Shown in pieces: positions 1-13,509 of a DNA stretch of 64,000 nucleotides. Made by a program: the position numbers and the translations under genes. The DNA lies in NCBI RefSeq assembly GCF_964199755.1, contig NC_133898.1:109563847-109627846 (forward strand), written 5' to 3'. Position 1 is the first letter of the stretch. Each line of letters opens with the position of its first letter. The notes under the pieces were generated by a model that worked only from the letters and a program-made list of their open reading frames with translations, had not been told where the DNA came from and did not search any database. The stretch comes from Larus michahellis. Lineage: Eukaryota; Chordata; Aves; Charadriiformes; Laridae.

Positions 1-3000
1 TCAAACAAAAACACCTCAGCAGCTCCTGAGCAAACTCCAGCTGAACATTTGGAACTTGAAGTGAAGCAGCCGGGACTTTTTGCTGACTGTAGGTAAGGCT
101 GATATCAGTCAAAAGTGGCTGCAAAGCGTGGGAGGAAAATGTGCTGAGGCTGTGGGTCCCTGATGCGGTAGCGCTGAGGGCACCAGCATCATACCGGGCC
201 GTTTGTGGGTATGTCTACCATAAGCCAGACTAGGGCACTAATTAAGAAAACAGGATATCAATACAGGTTGTTCTGCTGTTGTTCTTTAGGTATGTGAGTT
301 CCTTGATCCACTTCTCAGCACAGACATGTAAAAGGTTAAGCAGTAAAAGGAGGTAACGGAGCCCCAGGAGTCATTGTGGGTAATGATAACAAAATATCAG
401 GCAGAAACGCAAAATTAGGGTTTGCTAGGAAACAACTAGAGAGCAAACCAGCAAACGCGCCATTACAGAAATTCATGGTGTAGCTGCATCTGGAATACCA
501 TGTGCTCTTTTCTTTTCCCACCTCATACAGCTAAACAGAACCCGGTAAAGGAGATGATACGTGTCTCTGATGACAACGTCTGACCATGGTCATGATGATG
601 CCACAGAAAGCAAGAATGGAAGGCAAATCATATGAAGAGACTACGGCTCGTTAGCTTGAAAGAGGCAAGAGTGACGCCAGATTTGAGAGAGGTCTTTAAA
701 ACCACGAATAGCACGGATACGAGAATTAGGGAGCATCCAATGAAATTATCAGGCAAAGTTCTGAAATAAAAAAGAAGAAAACACTTCTTTCGCGCACTGG
801 AAAACGGAAATGTAAACACACATTGCTGCAGGATGTGAAGGGCTGCATTTTGTCAAGGGTTAATGATTTCACTGAGCAGGAGATTGCTGGAAGCTAAAGG
901 CAAGGTGTACTTGGAGAAACACCACTCTATATTGTAATAATGTTCCCTGAGGAACAGCTACCGGCTGTTGTCAGCCAGCGGAAGGATAGACCTTTGCTCT
1001 GACTCACTGCAGCTGCCGTTATCTTTGTGATAAAAATCGGCTTTTCATCGGCATCTGCACGAATCTTTCCTGCAGAAAAGTTTCTTTAGATGTTATCATA
1101 TTCTGTAATGTAGGATCACTAAAAGGGAAATAGGTGCTTCAGAATAAATTTAAAATAATAAATTGTTTTTGTTCGAGGCATCCACAGAAAGCTCAACTAT
1201 ATTAAAGAAGATGGGAAAAAAACACATTTTTCCGTTAGTAAGTTTACCCAAAGTGGCCCCAGGTGATTCAATGGGACACCACGCACCTGCCTGCTGTTAT
1301 TGCACGAATTATTATCTATAAAAAAGGAATCTCAGTGCCTATGGTACAACCCATTCATTTCAAGTTTAATAAAAAAAAAGTAAGAGATCTTCTTCAAAGT
1401 TTGTACTTATAAACCCTAATTCTCCAAGTCCCCACCTGATCCTGAGGACTGCAAATATTAGAAATAGCGGGGGGGGGGTGGATACACCAGCTAACAAAAA
1501 GACTTAAACCCTCAAGCACCCGGTGATGTCTTACATCGCCAAACCGTGGCACTCCTCCCCTCACTGCTTTCTCCTCCACGGTCCATTGCTCTTGCACACA
1601 TCCGTTTTTTCAGAGGAATTTCACACCATATTTCACACAAGGCAGAGCTAAGAGCTAATTTTGAAAAACACGTGATGGTAACGCCATCGTAGGGGTAGGG
1701 TTTCCCTGGCACTCAGAGCACTTACCAAAGCAATACGGTGATAGTGCCGAGATAAAACTGTACAGAAACAATACAAACCTTGATAAAGTGCGTCTAAGTG
1801 CATGTGTATATGTTGAAATATGGCCCAATTATTGCCTGAAATTGTGAAGAGAGCCAGCCATTGTGTTTCATGCAACCTGTCTTGGAGATGAGGGATAGGA
1901 AAGGTTGAGTGGATGTTTGCTTTTTTAATCACTGTTTTCAGAAGAATAAAAGGTATTTGCCTAGACACAAAAGCACTTTTTTATATACACTGGGGGGGAG
2001 GAGAAGGGGATGGGAGAGGAGAAAGTCCTGTGAAGTGGATGGGATGATTACTAGTCTCTTTCAGATGAGGGTGAGGGCTTTAATCACTGGGGTTTGGAGT
2101 CCAGCTCAGTGACCGTGACTATTCAAACCACATGGAGCCACCCCGTGAGCAGGGAGCCATCCCTTCCTGGGCAGGCTGGTGGTCAGGGATGGGGGAGAAA
2201 TCCCTCTTGTCTTCTCAGAGCTTCATGCCAGAGCCCTGCAGCTCATGTGGGTATGATGATTGCCCCTCTCCGCTGGAAGAGGTCTCTTTTGTCCTTCAGG
2301 GACAGGGACAGTTTTTGATGGTAGAGGGAGACTTCATGAGCTCTGGTAGAACAGGAATGCAAATACAGATTAGATGTTGTTGGTTTTTTAAAAAAATACC
2401 TCTGGTTCTGCTATTTCCTATCCAGCACTAATGATCAGTATGCTCTGAACTTATCTTTTTCTCTTCCTCTTCCTGCTGTAAAACTATACTCACTGCTCTG
2501 CACCTTCCTATAGGTCTGGTTTTGGTTTTCCCTGGAGGATATCCTGTGGACCTTTACCAAAAAAAAACCCAAGAAAAACATTTTATCCTGTAAAAAAACC
2601 CCACGCTTGTATTTTCTTTTATTCCTGGATGTAACTGAAACTTTTGTACGAAGTAAGGTGCTCTTGCAAGATTTAATGCAATTCAAATGCAAAGTACTTG
2701 TATACCTCCACTGAAACTTTTACTAGCTTCACCTAATGAAGTAATGAACATGTCTGGTTGGTTTGTGTCACCAAACACACTCACTTTGGAGATTTTAATC
2801 CCCTTCTTTTGTATCTCGAAAGACACCAGAACTGCTCTGTTGTCTGGAACTGCCAGAGGAAGGATGTCCTACTCCCACGGGACCACCTGAAGTGCTGCAG
2901 CAGAAATGCCACCATGACCAAAACCGCTGTTGTTTCTCAGCTGCCTACAAAAGGCTAAACCTGAGCCTAGAAAACACTGTAATATTGGCTAGGAGTGCCA

Positions 3001-6000
3001 TTTTTAATACTTAAACAATTATATCAAAAAATTATACTGACAAAAAATATACTTTTTTTCTGTTTTCAGCTTTTTGCAGTTTGGGAAAATGATGTAACCC
3101 CACAAAAAGAGGGAAAGGCTAAAACCAAGGGGATCTGATGGCATAAGGAGAAAATGTTACACTGGTGTTCAAGTTAATTTGGTGATCCATTTGGCTTGGC
3201 TTGCTGTGGTTTTTTAATCTACAACAAATGCATATCATTTCCTCATTGAGTTGGCAGGAAATGAATGCGTGTGATGTATTACTACTGCTGTTAATTCAGT
3301 CTTCTGCGTACAGAGGTATAAAATGCTCACTTAGGTGGTGTCATCTACTTCAATCAGCAGCTATCAGACACTAAAGAGAAAGCCGTAAGCATTTCACTGG
3401 CTCTTTTGTTCTCCATAGACTATTAAGCCTTGAAGAGAAGGACCCAATCTCAGACATACCTGTATTTTCTGTTCATTGGTATATAAATCTCAGGGAGTGT
3501 CCTGGTCTTTGCGCTAGCTGGATGCCTCCTTTACACAAGATTTGCTGAAAACTAACTTGAGTGCCTCTGCCTGACCCAGCATGGATACGTCCCTAAGCCC
3601 GGGCTGTCTCTGCAGCAGTTAGAAGTGTGCTATAGGGTCTCTTTAGGGCAGAAAAACCTCCGCCTTGCATCGTTAGTCAATGAGCATCCTCGCTCTGCCA
3701 TACTCTGGGCAGCACAAGCACAGATCTCATTTAATGCCCACCCCACACGTTGTGCCTAAAGGTACCTTTTAAACGATTTGGCAACAAAGCAACTGGAACC
3801 ACCTGCTCTGCTCCGCTTCCAGCATTGCTCCACAGCCTCCGACAGCGCTCTGCTTCACGTTCAACTGCTTACAACTGTGCAAAAGGGCAGAAAGCGCCTA
3901 GAAGTATGCAGAAGGGAGTAAAAGGTTACTCCCACGCTGCATTTCTTTCCACAAACTTCAATATTTACAGTGTGCTGGGTCTGCTGACTCCAGCCCAACA
4001 TTTTTATTTTGGCAGTTAGTATTTCTGCCAGGGCGTTGCTAACTGTTCATCCGAAAGAAGGAGATTTAGGGAGTTATTTCATCATGTGGAAAAGAAGCAA
4101 CCTGTTTTCCTCGTGTTTTTACTACTGTATGCTGAAAGCTGTCCCATAGATCTTCCAAGGCTTAGAAAAGGCTAACTGCTACTAATTGAGGATTTAGGTT
4201 TGTTGGGGTATTTTTGTGTTTCAGATATCCAGAGGTTTTGGACAGCATCTTCAAAACTGAACGTCTCAGGTTACTTGAATGCATAGTTAAGTATCAGGAC
4301 AGTTTTTACCTGGTGCTGAGGGGCTGCAGTATTCACAGCATCCTTTGAAGATGGTGACATCTGGAACTGTTCAGCAGCTTTAAATTCCATCCCCTTTAGG
4401 TGTCTAAGCATGGATTTTTTTAACAAAATAATAAAATTAGTATCTAGATCTTACATACTTATGCTTTTTTCCCTCCTTAAATATGCTAAAACACTCCTCC
4501 CTTGTGCTCACATTTATGGATAAAACCTGCAAGTTCTCAGTCAAAACTCTTCCCACATGAGAAACACAGAATTTGATTGAAGTGGGTCACTGTCATTATT
4601 TCCATTATGTCAGGTCCCTAATACATGACCGCACCAAAGCTCAGAGTGGTAGTAACAACAATATTTTATAGTTCTCCTGTGCCTGTTACTCAGGAATCTC
4701 AAAAAGCACTTCTGAAACATTGAGACAAGTAATGAATGTAACCCACCCTTTTACATTTGGAGGGCTTCTGCTAGGTAAGTACCATACCAGTTTTGCAAGT
4801 GAATGAACTGAGATTTGGCAAGAGTCACAGACCAAAACCAAAATTTAAAGTAGAGATAAATGACTGCAGTAATAACAAATAAATAAACACTTCATATTCC
4901 ATTTTTGTCATCTGAACTTTTCATTCTCTGATGTTTATTTGATCTGTTTTCTTCCCTCTTCCCAGGACTAAGGCGAGTATTCTTCTAGATTTGATTAGAT
5001 TTAGACCTGTCTCTTGCTCCAGCTTTTTAAGGGAGCAGAATGAGGTGCTTTCTAATACTGAGGATCTGATTGTGCTGCTTTTCTGTAGCTTCGATTTCGA
5101 GTTCCCTTTTTTTTCCCAGCCTCTTTTTCCCCTTCCCACTCGTCTTGCACTTCTGCTTTGTCTCTGGAAGGCTGCGTCTCAATGTGCTGCCAGGTGTACT
5201 CATACTCAGGAGCACATCATAGGTGGAACATGCCTGGGGCATGCTGTGACTGCCTTAGAGCCCACAGGTTTGGGGATGCTCCCTGTGGAAACTGAAGCAC
5301 AGGGAAGGCGAGCCCGGTGCACGCTCTGAGATGAGCAGCTTAGCTCCACTACAAAGTCTTGCAGGTCAGGAGCTCTGCCTTGCAGATGTAGCCCAGCAGA
5401 CCTTTACAAAAGCCAGATTCCCCATCCTTCTACTATGTGCAAGGAGGAGAACAAAATAGACTAAGTAGCTTTTATCACCAGAAAAATGTATTTTACTAAT
5501 TGAGTGATTCTGTAGAAAAAAAAATACACAGAAGAATGGCTCATCTGCATGGGTTTTTTAATGATTTTTTTTCCCTATAGCCCCACACCATTCCATACCC
5601 AGATCAACTTTTAAGGACAAACAGGGTCACACAAAGCTCTAGGATCTACAAACCTGACATTTCGACCTTGCTCTGTTACCCTGTATTCAGATATAACAAT
5701 ATTTTTAGCTCAGTGATTAATGCTGGTGACTTTGTATGTCACATTGTGCACCACGCACAGCAACTGTGGACTGAATATAAAATTTACCTTTCCACCTTTC
5801 TTGCTTTCTACAGCTTATGTCATAACCTTAATACTTGCACATATTTTTTCTGTGTTACTGTACCATAGGTTAAATCATTATCAACCAAAATCTTTTCAGC
5901 AATGCCAGTTTGATAAGAACTGACTAGGCTTCAATGCAGTTTTCATCCACAATGTAATAGCTTCAAGCCACAACTTGCAAACCTCCCTAAAGGACTCAAT

Positions 6001-9000
6001 GGTATGTTGCAGCAGCCTGGTAACATCCTTATAGCCACTGGCAGTGCTAAGTCATAAGCTTTAAATTTCTATACAATAGCTTAAAATGAAATAGCTACTG
6101 TCTATTGTAATGGGCAAGAGAAGTAACTTTACCGTAGGGTCCTGTTTCATGAAACACCTCCAACCACATAAGATACTCATTAGTGGAAGAGCAAATGCTA
6201 CAAAAGAGTTTGTTTTCTGTTTGCGCTAAGTAATCATGAGGGACACTGCTGTTTCTGGTGGCATAGCACACGCACTGCGCTCTCAGGCTTTTAGTTGGGA
6301 CCTAAGTGCAGTGTAACCTTAAAGTGTTCTTTTCTTACATTATAACTAACAAAGAAGCATTACAAAAATCAAAAATGCCAGCAAGAAAATTTTGAATACT
6401 GACTTCTCTCTGTGATGAAGAGCTTCTTCGTTCTGTCAGAAAGTGCATTTTTTAAGGCACTGTAGATCATTCTTCCATGCCAAAGTTAGAACACTCACTT
6501 CCATTTTCTAGGAGATGAGTACTATAGGAAGACACAGTACCAAAGTATTTTTGTGGAATATTTATGCATTTTATAACATTACTTACTCATAGATGTCTTA
6601 ATCATTCACAGATGGGAATTATAAGATAGCAGCTAACAAAAAGGGTGATAGATAGTAATAAGCATGACAGATTTCTTATAGATTATTTTAAACTTAGCAC
6701 ACAGATATATAGCACAATACCACGCTAACAATCATTTTGACACATGCATAAAAAACAAGCAAGTGTTCCATTAAATAGAAAATGTGACTTCTTTTCTTTT
6801 ACTATGGTCAGTAGTTTTGTTTGTTCTGAGGTTGAAATTATAAGTTGCTGCAACAACGGCTCTCCTTTGCAGCTGCAGAACGGGAGTAGGAAGCGAAACT
6901 GGTACTACACATCGGTGCTAGGGATGGTACTCTGTCCTATTAGCCAATGCACTAGACTAAGCTGCCATGTATCACTTCACCGATGTAAGGAAATTTACTG
7001 GCAAAGCTACTGTTTTTTACTAGTTAAACTGGTAAAAATGGACATTTACCCTGCAATCAAGATATTTTCTACTGCTGATCTAACTAATGTTTCCTCAGGA
7101 ACGATGTCTGCCTGCAGAGAAAGGCCAGTGTACCTGGAGAGATATAATTCTACTGGAACAACGAGGAACTCCCCCATATGGACATCACGTGGGCTGTGGG
7201 ACCACCAGGAGCCAATATTCACTTAGACTATATTGCATTTCTAGAGTGCAATTCATCAGATAATTTGCATGTCTAGTAGGCATATCTAGGAATAACCCTT
7301 TAGAAATGCAGCTACCTCACCAACATTGGTGGGTAAGGAATATTCAGCATCTAAGTCACCCTCCAGCTGTGTTTGCACAATTTAGACATGGTAGACCATT
7401 TAGACATAGACAGTTTAGAAATCTAAGACCGCCCAACATTATTAATTTCTCCTGCCTTCAGAAAGCAAGGGAAAAAAAAACCCAAACCAACAAAGCCCAA
7501 ATATCTTTTGAGCATGAGGTCTCTGCGAGCTATTCCCTGACTCACGACATGCATTATAACCCCTGCTTGGGATTGCACTGAAAGACAAAAGCTAGGCTTT
7601 ATTAATGCTATATTAATTTTTCCACAGACCCTCAGGAGAAACACCAGTGACTTTTTTCATAGAGGGGGATCAGCACTAGGAGGGGTATTTTTATTGACCA
7701 GATCTATTGATTCATACGCTACTGTAATTCACTTGTTTACTCAGGCATTTCCCCGCAGGCTCATTTAATGGAGAAAACCTCTGCATATGACTAGCAGAGT
7801 TTCTTTGGACTTTTATGTAATTAGGTTAAGAACTTTTGTTTTGTTTGCCTCGTTATTGTTATACTTATTGCCAGAGATAATGCAATGGCTAAGTTTTCAA
7901 AAATTACACAATAAAATTATGCTTCCAGATCTCTACAGAACACAAGGCTCAAGTAATTAAAGAAAAATATGCAACATTTTATATATTCAAGACCATGCCC
8001 TCTAAAAAAATTTTCATTCTTTCTTGCAGTGGTGGCGAAGGCAGAGGCGCTGTGACCTCTGCTAGACAGCAGCCAGAGGTTTATCGGAGAGTCATGGGAG
8101 GAATCCCTCATTTTTGTGGTCTCAGGTCCTGCCTGTTGGGGCGCTCCCTTCAGTAGCATGAGGAATACTGGTAATGGGTTAAGATGGGCGCACCGGTCAC
8201 CGAACAAACTGGGAATCAATGTACCACCATTGGATCTCATGTTGAGTTACACACCACGTGGCATCTCCCCTGCTGCATCCATGCAACCTGAAAAGACCCA
8301 CTGTGGGCCAGACAACCAAAACCTATTTGGGGGAGCTTAGCAGAAATAAGATGGTTTCTTTCTCAACACCAGGCTGCAGAGGAAGGAAGGCTTGCGCCAG
8401 CCTCCCCTCTCCCCTCAACCGGGTGCTGCTAAACCCCAGGATGCTGCAGTACAGGGAGCTTCAGCCCCGGCGCTTAGAGAGTTTGCTGCTTAGTTTAACC
8501 AGAGCTGGAAAGCAAGCTTTCTGGACTGCAAACTACGATTTGGCTGGACAGCAGGTACCCAGCTCCCAATCTAGGTCAATGGGATGTGCTCCCTTCCCAC
8601 TGAAATGACATCACCGCTGGGCTTTCATCAGTTTACACAAGAAAGATGTGGTGCAATACTGTATTGAGATGCCAAGCCTTTCTTTGCAAAGAAAACAAAA
8701 GAGGAGCGTTAAGATCTATCATGTCTGAATTGATTTAATTTAGTGGCCTCAGGGCTGAGCTATCCTACACCATCTGAAACTGTTCAATATCTGCCTTTAA
8801 AGGCAGTGGCAAACTGATCAACTGCAGGTTCCTATGCTGCTGAAGTCATCCAGAAACCTTGCACAGGATGACTGAACCAGATGTTATTTGCTTTGAAATT
8901 CAAACGAAACTTTACTTACTAGGTATTTCTTAAGAGCAAAATGTAGGATGACTGACTTCACGCACATACATAATGGCGGCTTACCTTCAAGATCAACAGG

Positions 9001-10684
9001 CCAATTACCAAATCTAACATGAAGATTCAAAAACAGTTTTGCAGAAGCAGGATTATGAGGTTATAGCACTACAACACAACAGACAGTGGGGAATTATTTG
9101 CAATGGCACTTGTAAATCTAAATATTTTTCCTTGTAGGAAATGTATGCTTACTAGTTGTGATATTGATCTACGCATTTCCTGACGCATATGAATTTCTTG
9201 GTCCCCAGCAACTAAGAGGGTTTTTTGCTTTTTGTTGCTAAGAATAGATGTAAGTTCTTGACCAAATGTAAAGCTACACTAGATAGTAAATTATCATGAT
9301 TTTAAAAGCAAAAGGATTCATGCAAAGTCCATATTGAGACTACTAAAGGCAGGAGGAGGATACAGTGGAATTTCAAAGAAGTTAGTGATTTTACTGTCTA
9401 ACTGTAATATGTGACCATGTAAACTCATCACCAGGGGATGAAATAAAGGAAAGGAAAGCTATGAAAAAAATTAAATTACACTATTTTAAACCTAAATAAA
9501 AACTATGCAAATTTAAGTTACAAAATTCTTATGAGAAATAAGTGCTGGTATGCAAATTTCCCCACAGAAGATAAACTCTTCTAATTGAAGCCTTTGCTAA
9601 AATCTCTGAACTCTCTAAATCAAAGTAAGCTTCTTAAAGCCTAAGCAAAATTTCAGCCGGTATAAATCTCTCCAGCTTTAGCCTAAACTGAATTCCTAGG
9701 TTGGAATAAACCCCTTGTGGCTGAAGCAAGCTTTATATTCCCTTACTCCTAAACATAGGGAACAGAGTCTTTTACCTGACCTATATTAAGCATAACACAC
9801 AGCGCTATAATCTTTTAGAAAGTAACTACCTCACCTGTATCTGCTTTACAGTAGACCTTTCTGTCAAGCAGAACTGAGCATATCACTAGTGGACACCTGG
9901 GGAAAAATTTATTCGGCACTAAAATTTTAAATGCTGTAAAAAAGTGGCAAATCTAGACTATTGTAGGTTTATGTCTCACTGGAGATATGCTAAGAAAATT
10001 GGAAAGTAGCAAACTGCCAGTTTCCTTGGTGATCCACCCTGGATTTACATGCTAGTGTATTGAGAACAGTGACAAGCAGCAACTGATCGCTGAAAACCTG
10101 ATGATTTTGGAAGCATTTTGTATTTGAGTCCTGGTTTCAGAATAATTAAATGCTGAGAAAACTATCGTCAATGAAGGTGAAGTTAGAGATAAGCAAATCT
10201 GCCAAGAGTTGGACACATAAACAGCTATCTAGGTTTCCTACATTTAGATTATCTGCAAAATTGGATGAAGTATGTAGAAAATTGGTAGAATTGCTTGTAT
10301 GAGTTGGGCTCCAAGGACTAACTTTAACAAAAATGTCATGATTAGGAGATGCTTCTGCTTTGAACTCTAATCCTGAATACTTTTTATCACTACACCACTA
10401 TTCGGTGGGCTGCAGCTCCAGGTTTGGAGCCTAGCTTGTCATCAAGTGAAAGATGTCTCAGCATTTGGACAGGTTTTTCTTATTTTTGTTGCAGTTGGAG
10501 AGACGTTTGAACTGTTTGTGTCAAATAATTTTAAAAAATTCAAATAATCTGAATTTTACCAAAATAGAATTTGAGACCCTGGTCCAACATCCACTAAAAT
10601 CTACATCCCTCATTTCAAGAACTCGTTCAGAAATATTTTAGGTAAGTCTCTGCCAGAAGAAACGGGGCAAACGGGAGGTCTCCC
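1..10684. other. Intergenic region, no supported gene
   Basis: AT-rich, with stop codons frequent in all frames and no recognisable exon. By mammalian gene order ERICH1 would lie on this side of TDRP, on the plus strand, but I could not find its conserved C-terminal block here. Slightly GC-richer patches occur at about 3.5-3.9 kb and 8.1-8.6 kb without recognisable coding content. A G10 run lies near 1,470. The only long frame is the 160-codon ORF at 6,744, listed separately. Confidence 0.6.
6744..7226 (+). other. Unassigned 160-codon ORF, possibly chance or a decayed element
   Basis: An ATG-to-stop frame of 160 codons in otherwise stop-rich intergenic DNA. I do not recognise the protein. 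It is rich in Cys, Ser and Thr, without a clear signal peptide, membrane segment or domain motif. Between about 7,100 and 7,222 all three forward frames are nearly free of stops, and a good splice-acceptor-like sequence (ctaac branch-like motif, then tttcctcag) ends at 7,098. It could be a remnant of a retroviral or other coding sequence, an unannotated lncRNA exon, or chance. No CR1 or LTR signature is visible around it. Confidence 0.15.
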
Positions 10685-11431
10685 TTCAACCCCATGCATC
10701 GCTACAGGCTTGGGGAAGTGTGGCTGGAGAGCTGCCTGGCAGAAAAGGACCTGGGGGTTCTAATTGACAGGCGGCTGAACATGAGCCAGCAGTGTGCCCA
10801 GGTGGCCAAGAAAGACAATGGCATCCTGGCTTGTATTAGAAATAGTGCGACCAGCAGAAGGAGGGAGGTGATTGTCCCCCTGTACTCAGCACTGGTGAGG
10901 CCACACCTTGAGTGTTGTGTCCAGTTCTGGGCACCTCAATGCAAGAGAGATATCGAGGTGCTGGAGCGAGTGCAGAGGAGGGCAACGAAGCTGGTGAAGG
11001 GCCTGGAGAAGAAATCTTATGAGGAGCGATTGAAGGAGCTGGGACTGTTTAGTTTGAGGAAGAGGAGGCTGAGGGGAGACCTCATCACTCTCTACAACTA
11101 CTTGAAAGGACACTGTAGAGAGGTTGGTGCTGGTCTCTTCTCACAGGTAATTAGCGATAGAACAAGAGGGAATGGGTTCAAGCTGCAGCAGGGTAGGTTT
11201 AGGCTGGACATTAGGAAAAAATTCTTCACAGAAAGAGTGGTCAGACACTGGAATAGGCTGCCCAGGGAGGCGGTGGAGTCACCATCCCTGGATGTGTTTA
11301 AGAGTCGTTTAGATGTGGCGTTAAGGGATATGGTGTAAGGGAGAACTTTGTAGAGTGGAGTTGATGGTTGGACTCGATGATCCCAAGGGTCTTTTCCAAC
11401 CTAAATGATTCTAGGTTGCTATGATTCTATG
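10685..11431 (+). mobile_element. CR1 LINE, 5'-truncated, 3' end intact
   Basis: The copy begins in the ORF2 reverse-transcriptase C-terminal region (protein motif NPMHRYRLG) and runs through the short 3' UTR to the CR1-type terminal repeats of the form gattctatg. The endonuclease and most of the RT domain are missing, the usual result of incomplete target-primed reverse transcription. Unlike the other CR1 copies here, its reading frame is unbroken to the stop, so it is probably one of the younger insertions in the window. It lies in intergenic DNA about 10 kb upstream of the TDRP promoter. Confidence 0.93.
10694..11338 (+). pseudogene. CR1 ORF2 fragment, C-terminal 214 codons
   Basis: An open frame of 214 codons matching the C-terminal end of the CR1 ORF2 protein. 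Diagnostic stretches are [11 protein letters not shown] near residue 16, [13 protein letters not shown] near 62, and [20 protein letters not shown] near the end. It encodes only the post-catalytic thumb/C-terminal part. The YADD catalytic motif and the AP-endonuclease domain lie upstream in a full element and are absent here, so the product could not retrotranspose. The ATG is an internal methionine of the original ORF, not a true start. It is not a host gene. Confidence 0.9.
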
Positions 11432-13325
11432 TTACCTATCTGGCGTTACTGCTATGATCAAGAGGGAACCGAGAGGAAAAAAAAAATCACTCCTTTAACT
11501 AGTTTTTGAAGGAATTGAAGTGAATCTTACTCTTGTGAAATTTAACATGGTAACAAAAATCTCATTTTTAATATCAATTGCAAAGTCATAAAAGAGAATA
11601 AAACTACTTGAATGGATTATTAGCTTTTTCAGTAACAGATTAGAAAACCTGAAATTACAAACATCTTGATCTATCCATGCAGAAAAGTCTTATCAAGAGC
11701 TAATCTGCTAAAATACCTGTTTAGATTGCACTGATATTCCTACACTGTACATATGCAGTTTTTTCCTCTCTCTTCTCTATCAGGTTATTTTGAATTAAAA
11801 TAGACCTCTGCTAAAGTCAGTGAAAAATTTTACCAACCATGTCAACGAGGCCAAGATTTCAACATGCTGGTCTAAGCACAGAAATAAAGAACAACTCCGT
11901 CTTGCATCATTAGCCTGTGCATGGGAACATCTCTTCTCATGCTAAAGAAAATTAATAGGAATGGAAAACACTCTAAGCAAATTTAGGCAAATGCCACTGA
12001 CTCTTGCATACTTTATTAGAAAACTAATTAATAATCAAAACTGACTAATGACTTCTGTAGAAATATTTATAACTCTCTTCCTTACTGCATCATTATCCAA
12101 GACTACAGCAGAGTTTGCCATATTTGTATGTCACAGTAGCCTTGATTATGTAGGAGCATTCAGGAAAATGATCTGAACTAAATACAGGTGTTACTTTGAA
12201 GCGTAATAAGAAAACTCCCTTTAATCCTGTCTGGACACTGGTTCAGAATTAAAGCACTTTTAACTTCATTTTGCATACTTTACTTCAGAAGCAAAGTAAA
12301 CAAAGTGAAATCAAGGTCAATTCAATAGTAAGACTCTATATATGAGAAGTAAATATAATTTAATCTACTCTTTAAAGACTTCCAAAGTACAGTAAGCAAA
12401 ATTCTTAATTGCAGAATGCATCATAAGCAATTCACATGCAGTTTTATTGAGGTGACAATAACTTGCTTTGAAATTGTTTTGAACCTTCAATTTCTGTGAA
12501 TGACAAGTCTTATGCTACAAAATTCTATGGAAAATATATGGGTGTCATTTCATGAGCCACAACTCTAACTCCATCTGTCACAAATTGGCTCAGTTTTCTT
12601 GCTTATCTAGTATTTTGCTACTTTTTCCAATTCCCTTCAAACTTAATTTCTCAGTGCATTTGATTGCATTCTTTTATTTAACTAAAATTCAATGCCCCCA
12701 TGCTATGCATCTATACTACGCATAATTCTGTACTTCTGTAAATTAGAAATCAAGCATATTTCTCAGATTCTGGACTCCATATTCCACTGGCATTCTCATA
12801 TTCACAGATTATAGTCTGCTGAATGTTTAAAAGGGCAAGAGATGATGTGTCTGTATCTTATAATGACAATAAGACTTGAAATGCTTAGTAGTTTGGGCTA
12901 GACCTTTATCCTCTGCCAGCAATAAAAGTTAAATTACTATAAATCCCATCATCCTCTGAAAGTCCTTGCTAGAGCAAACGCATAGCCGGGTGCTGGGCAC
13001 CCTGGCTGTGTGCAGAGGTGGGTGAAAAGTAGAGGGCTGTTCAAATGGGCGTGGGGCTGTCCCGCGGCAATATACAGGGGGACTTCTTGCAGCAGATGGC
13101 ATTGTTCCACCAATAGGACTACGAATAGATTATTTGGGTAAACTTGTCCCACATTATCTTGCCCATCATGCTATTAACACTCCTAACTTTTGTTTAAAAG
13201 TAAAGTTCTCTGTGTGTTTTTTTTTTCCTTAAATTTAAAAAAAAGGAAATACTTTTTATTTATCATTGTAAGAAGTTGAATCCATAGTGAAAACTCATGG
13301 AAGAAAAGTCCACCAGGTTTCATTA
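11432..13325. other. Intergenic AT-rich DNA
   Basis: No gene, exon or repeat that I can name. Stop codons are frequent on both strands. There is a slightly GC-richer patch near 12,960-13,090. Confidence 0.6.
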
Positions 13326-13495
13326 AACCCAGAGACGCTGATATAGTCTCTGGCATAGGAAGCTGGTGCTGGCAGGATATGCCAGGGGAAGTATCACCTT
13401 CGACTTACCCTGTGCCTTGTTTCTTTTCTCAAACACCATTGTCAGAGACAGGATGCTGGAGCAAATGGACTTTTGGCCTGATTCAGCCATACTAA
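13326..13495 (+). repeat. Ancient CR1/L3-like repeat, 3' end
   Basis: The sequence contains the phrase gtcagagacaggatgctgg followed by a 'aaatggacttttggcctgattcag' type ending. I recall this as the diverged 3' end of an old CR1/L3-type LINE scattered through amniote genomes. It is much more decayed than the avian CR1 copies elsewhere in the window. The family assignment is from memory. Confidence 0.5.
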
Positions 13496-13509
13496 AGCAA
13501 GTGTCCCTT

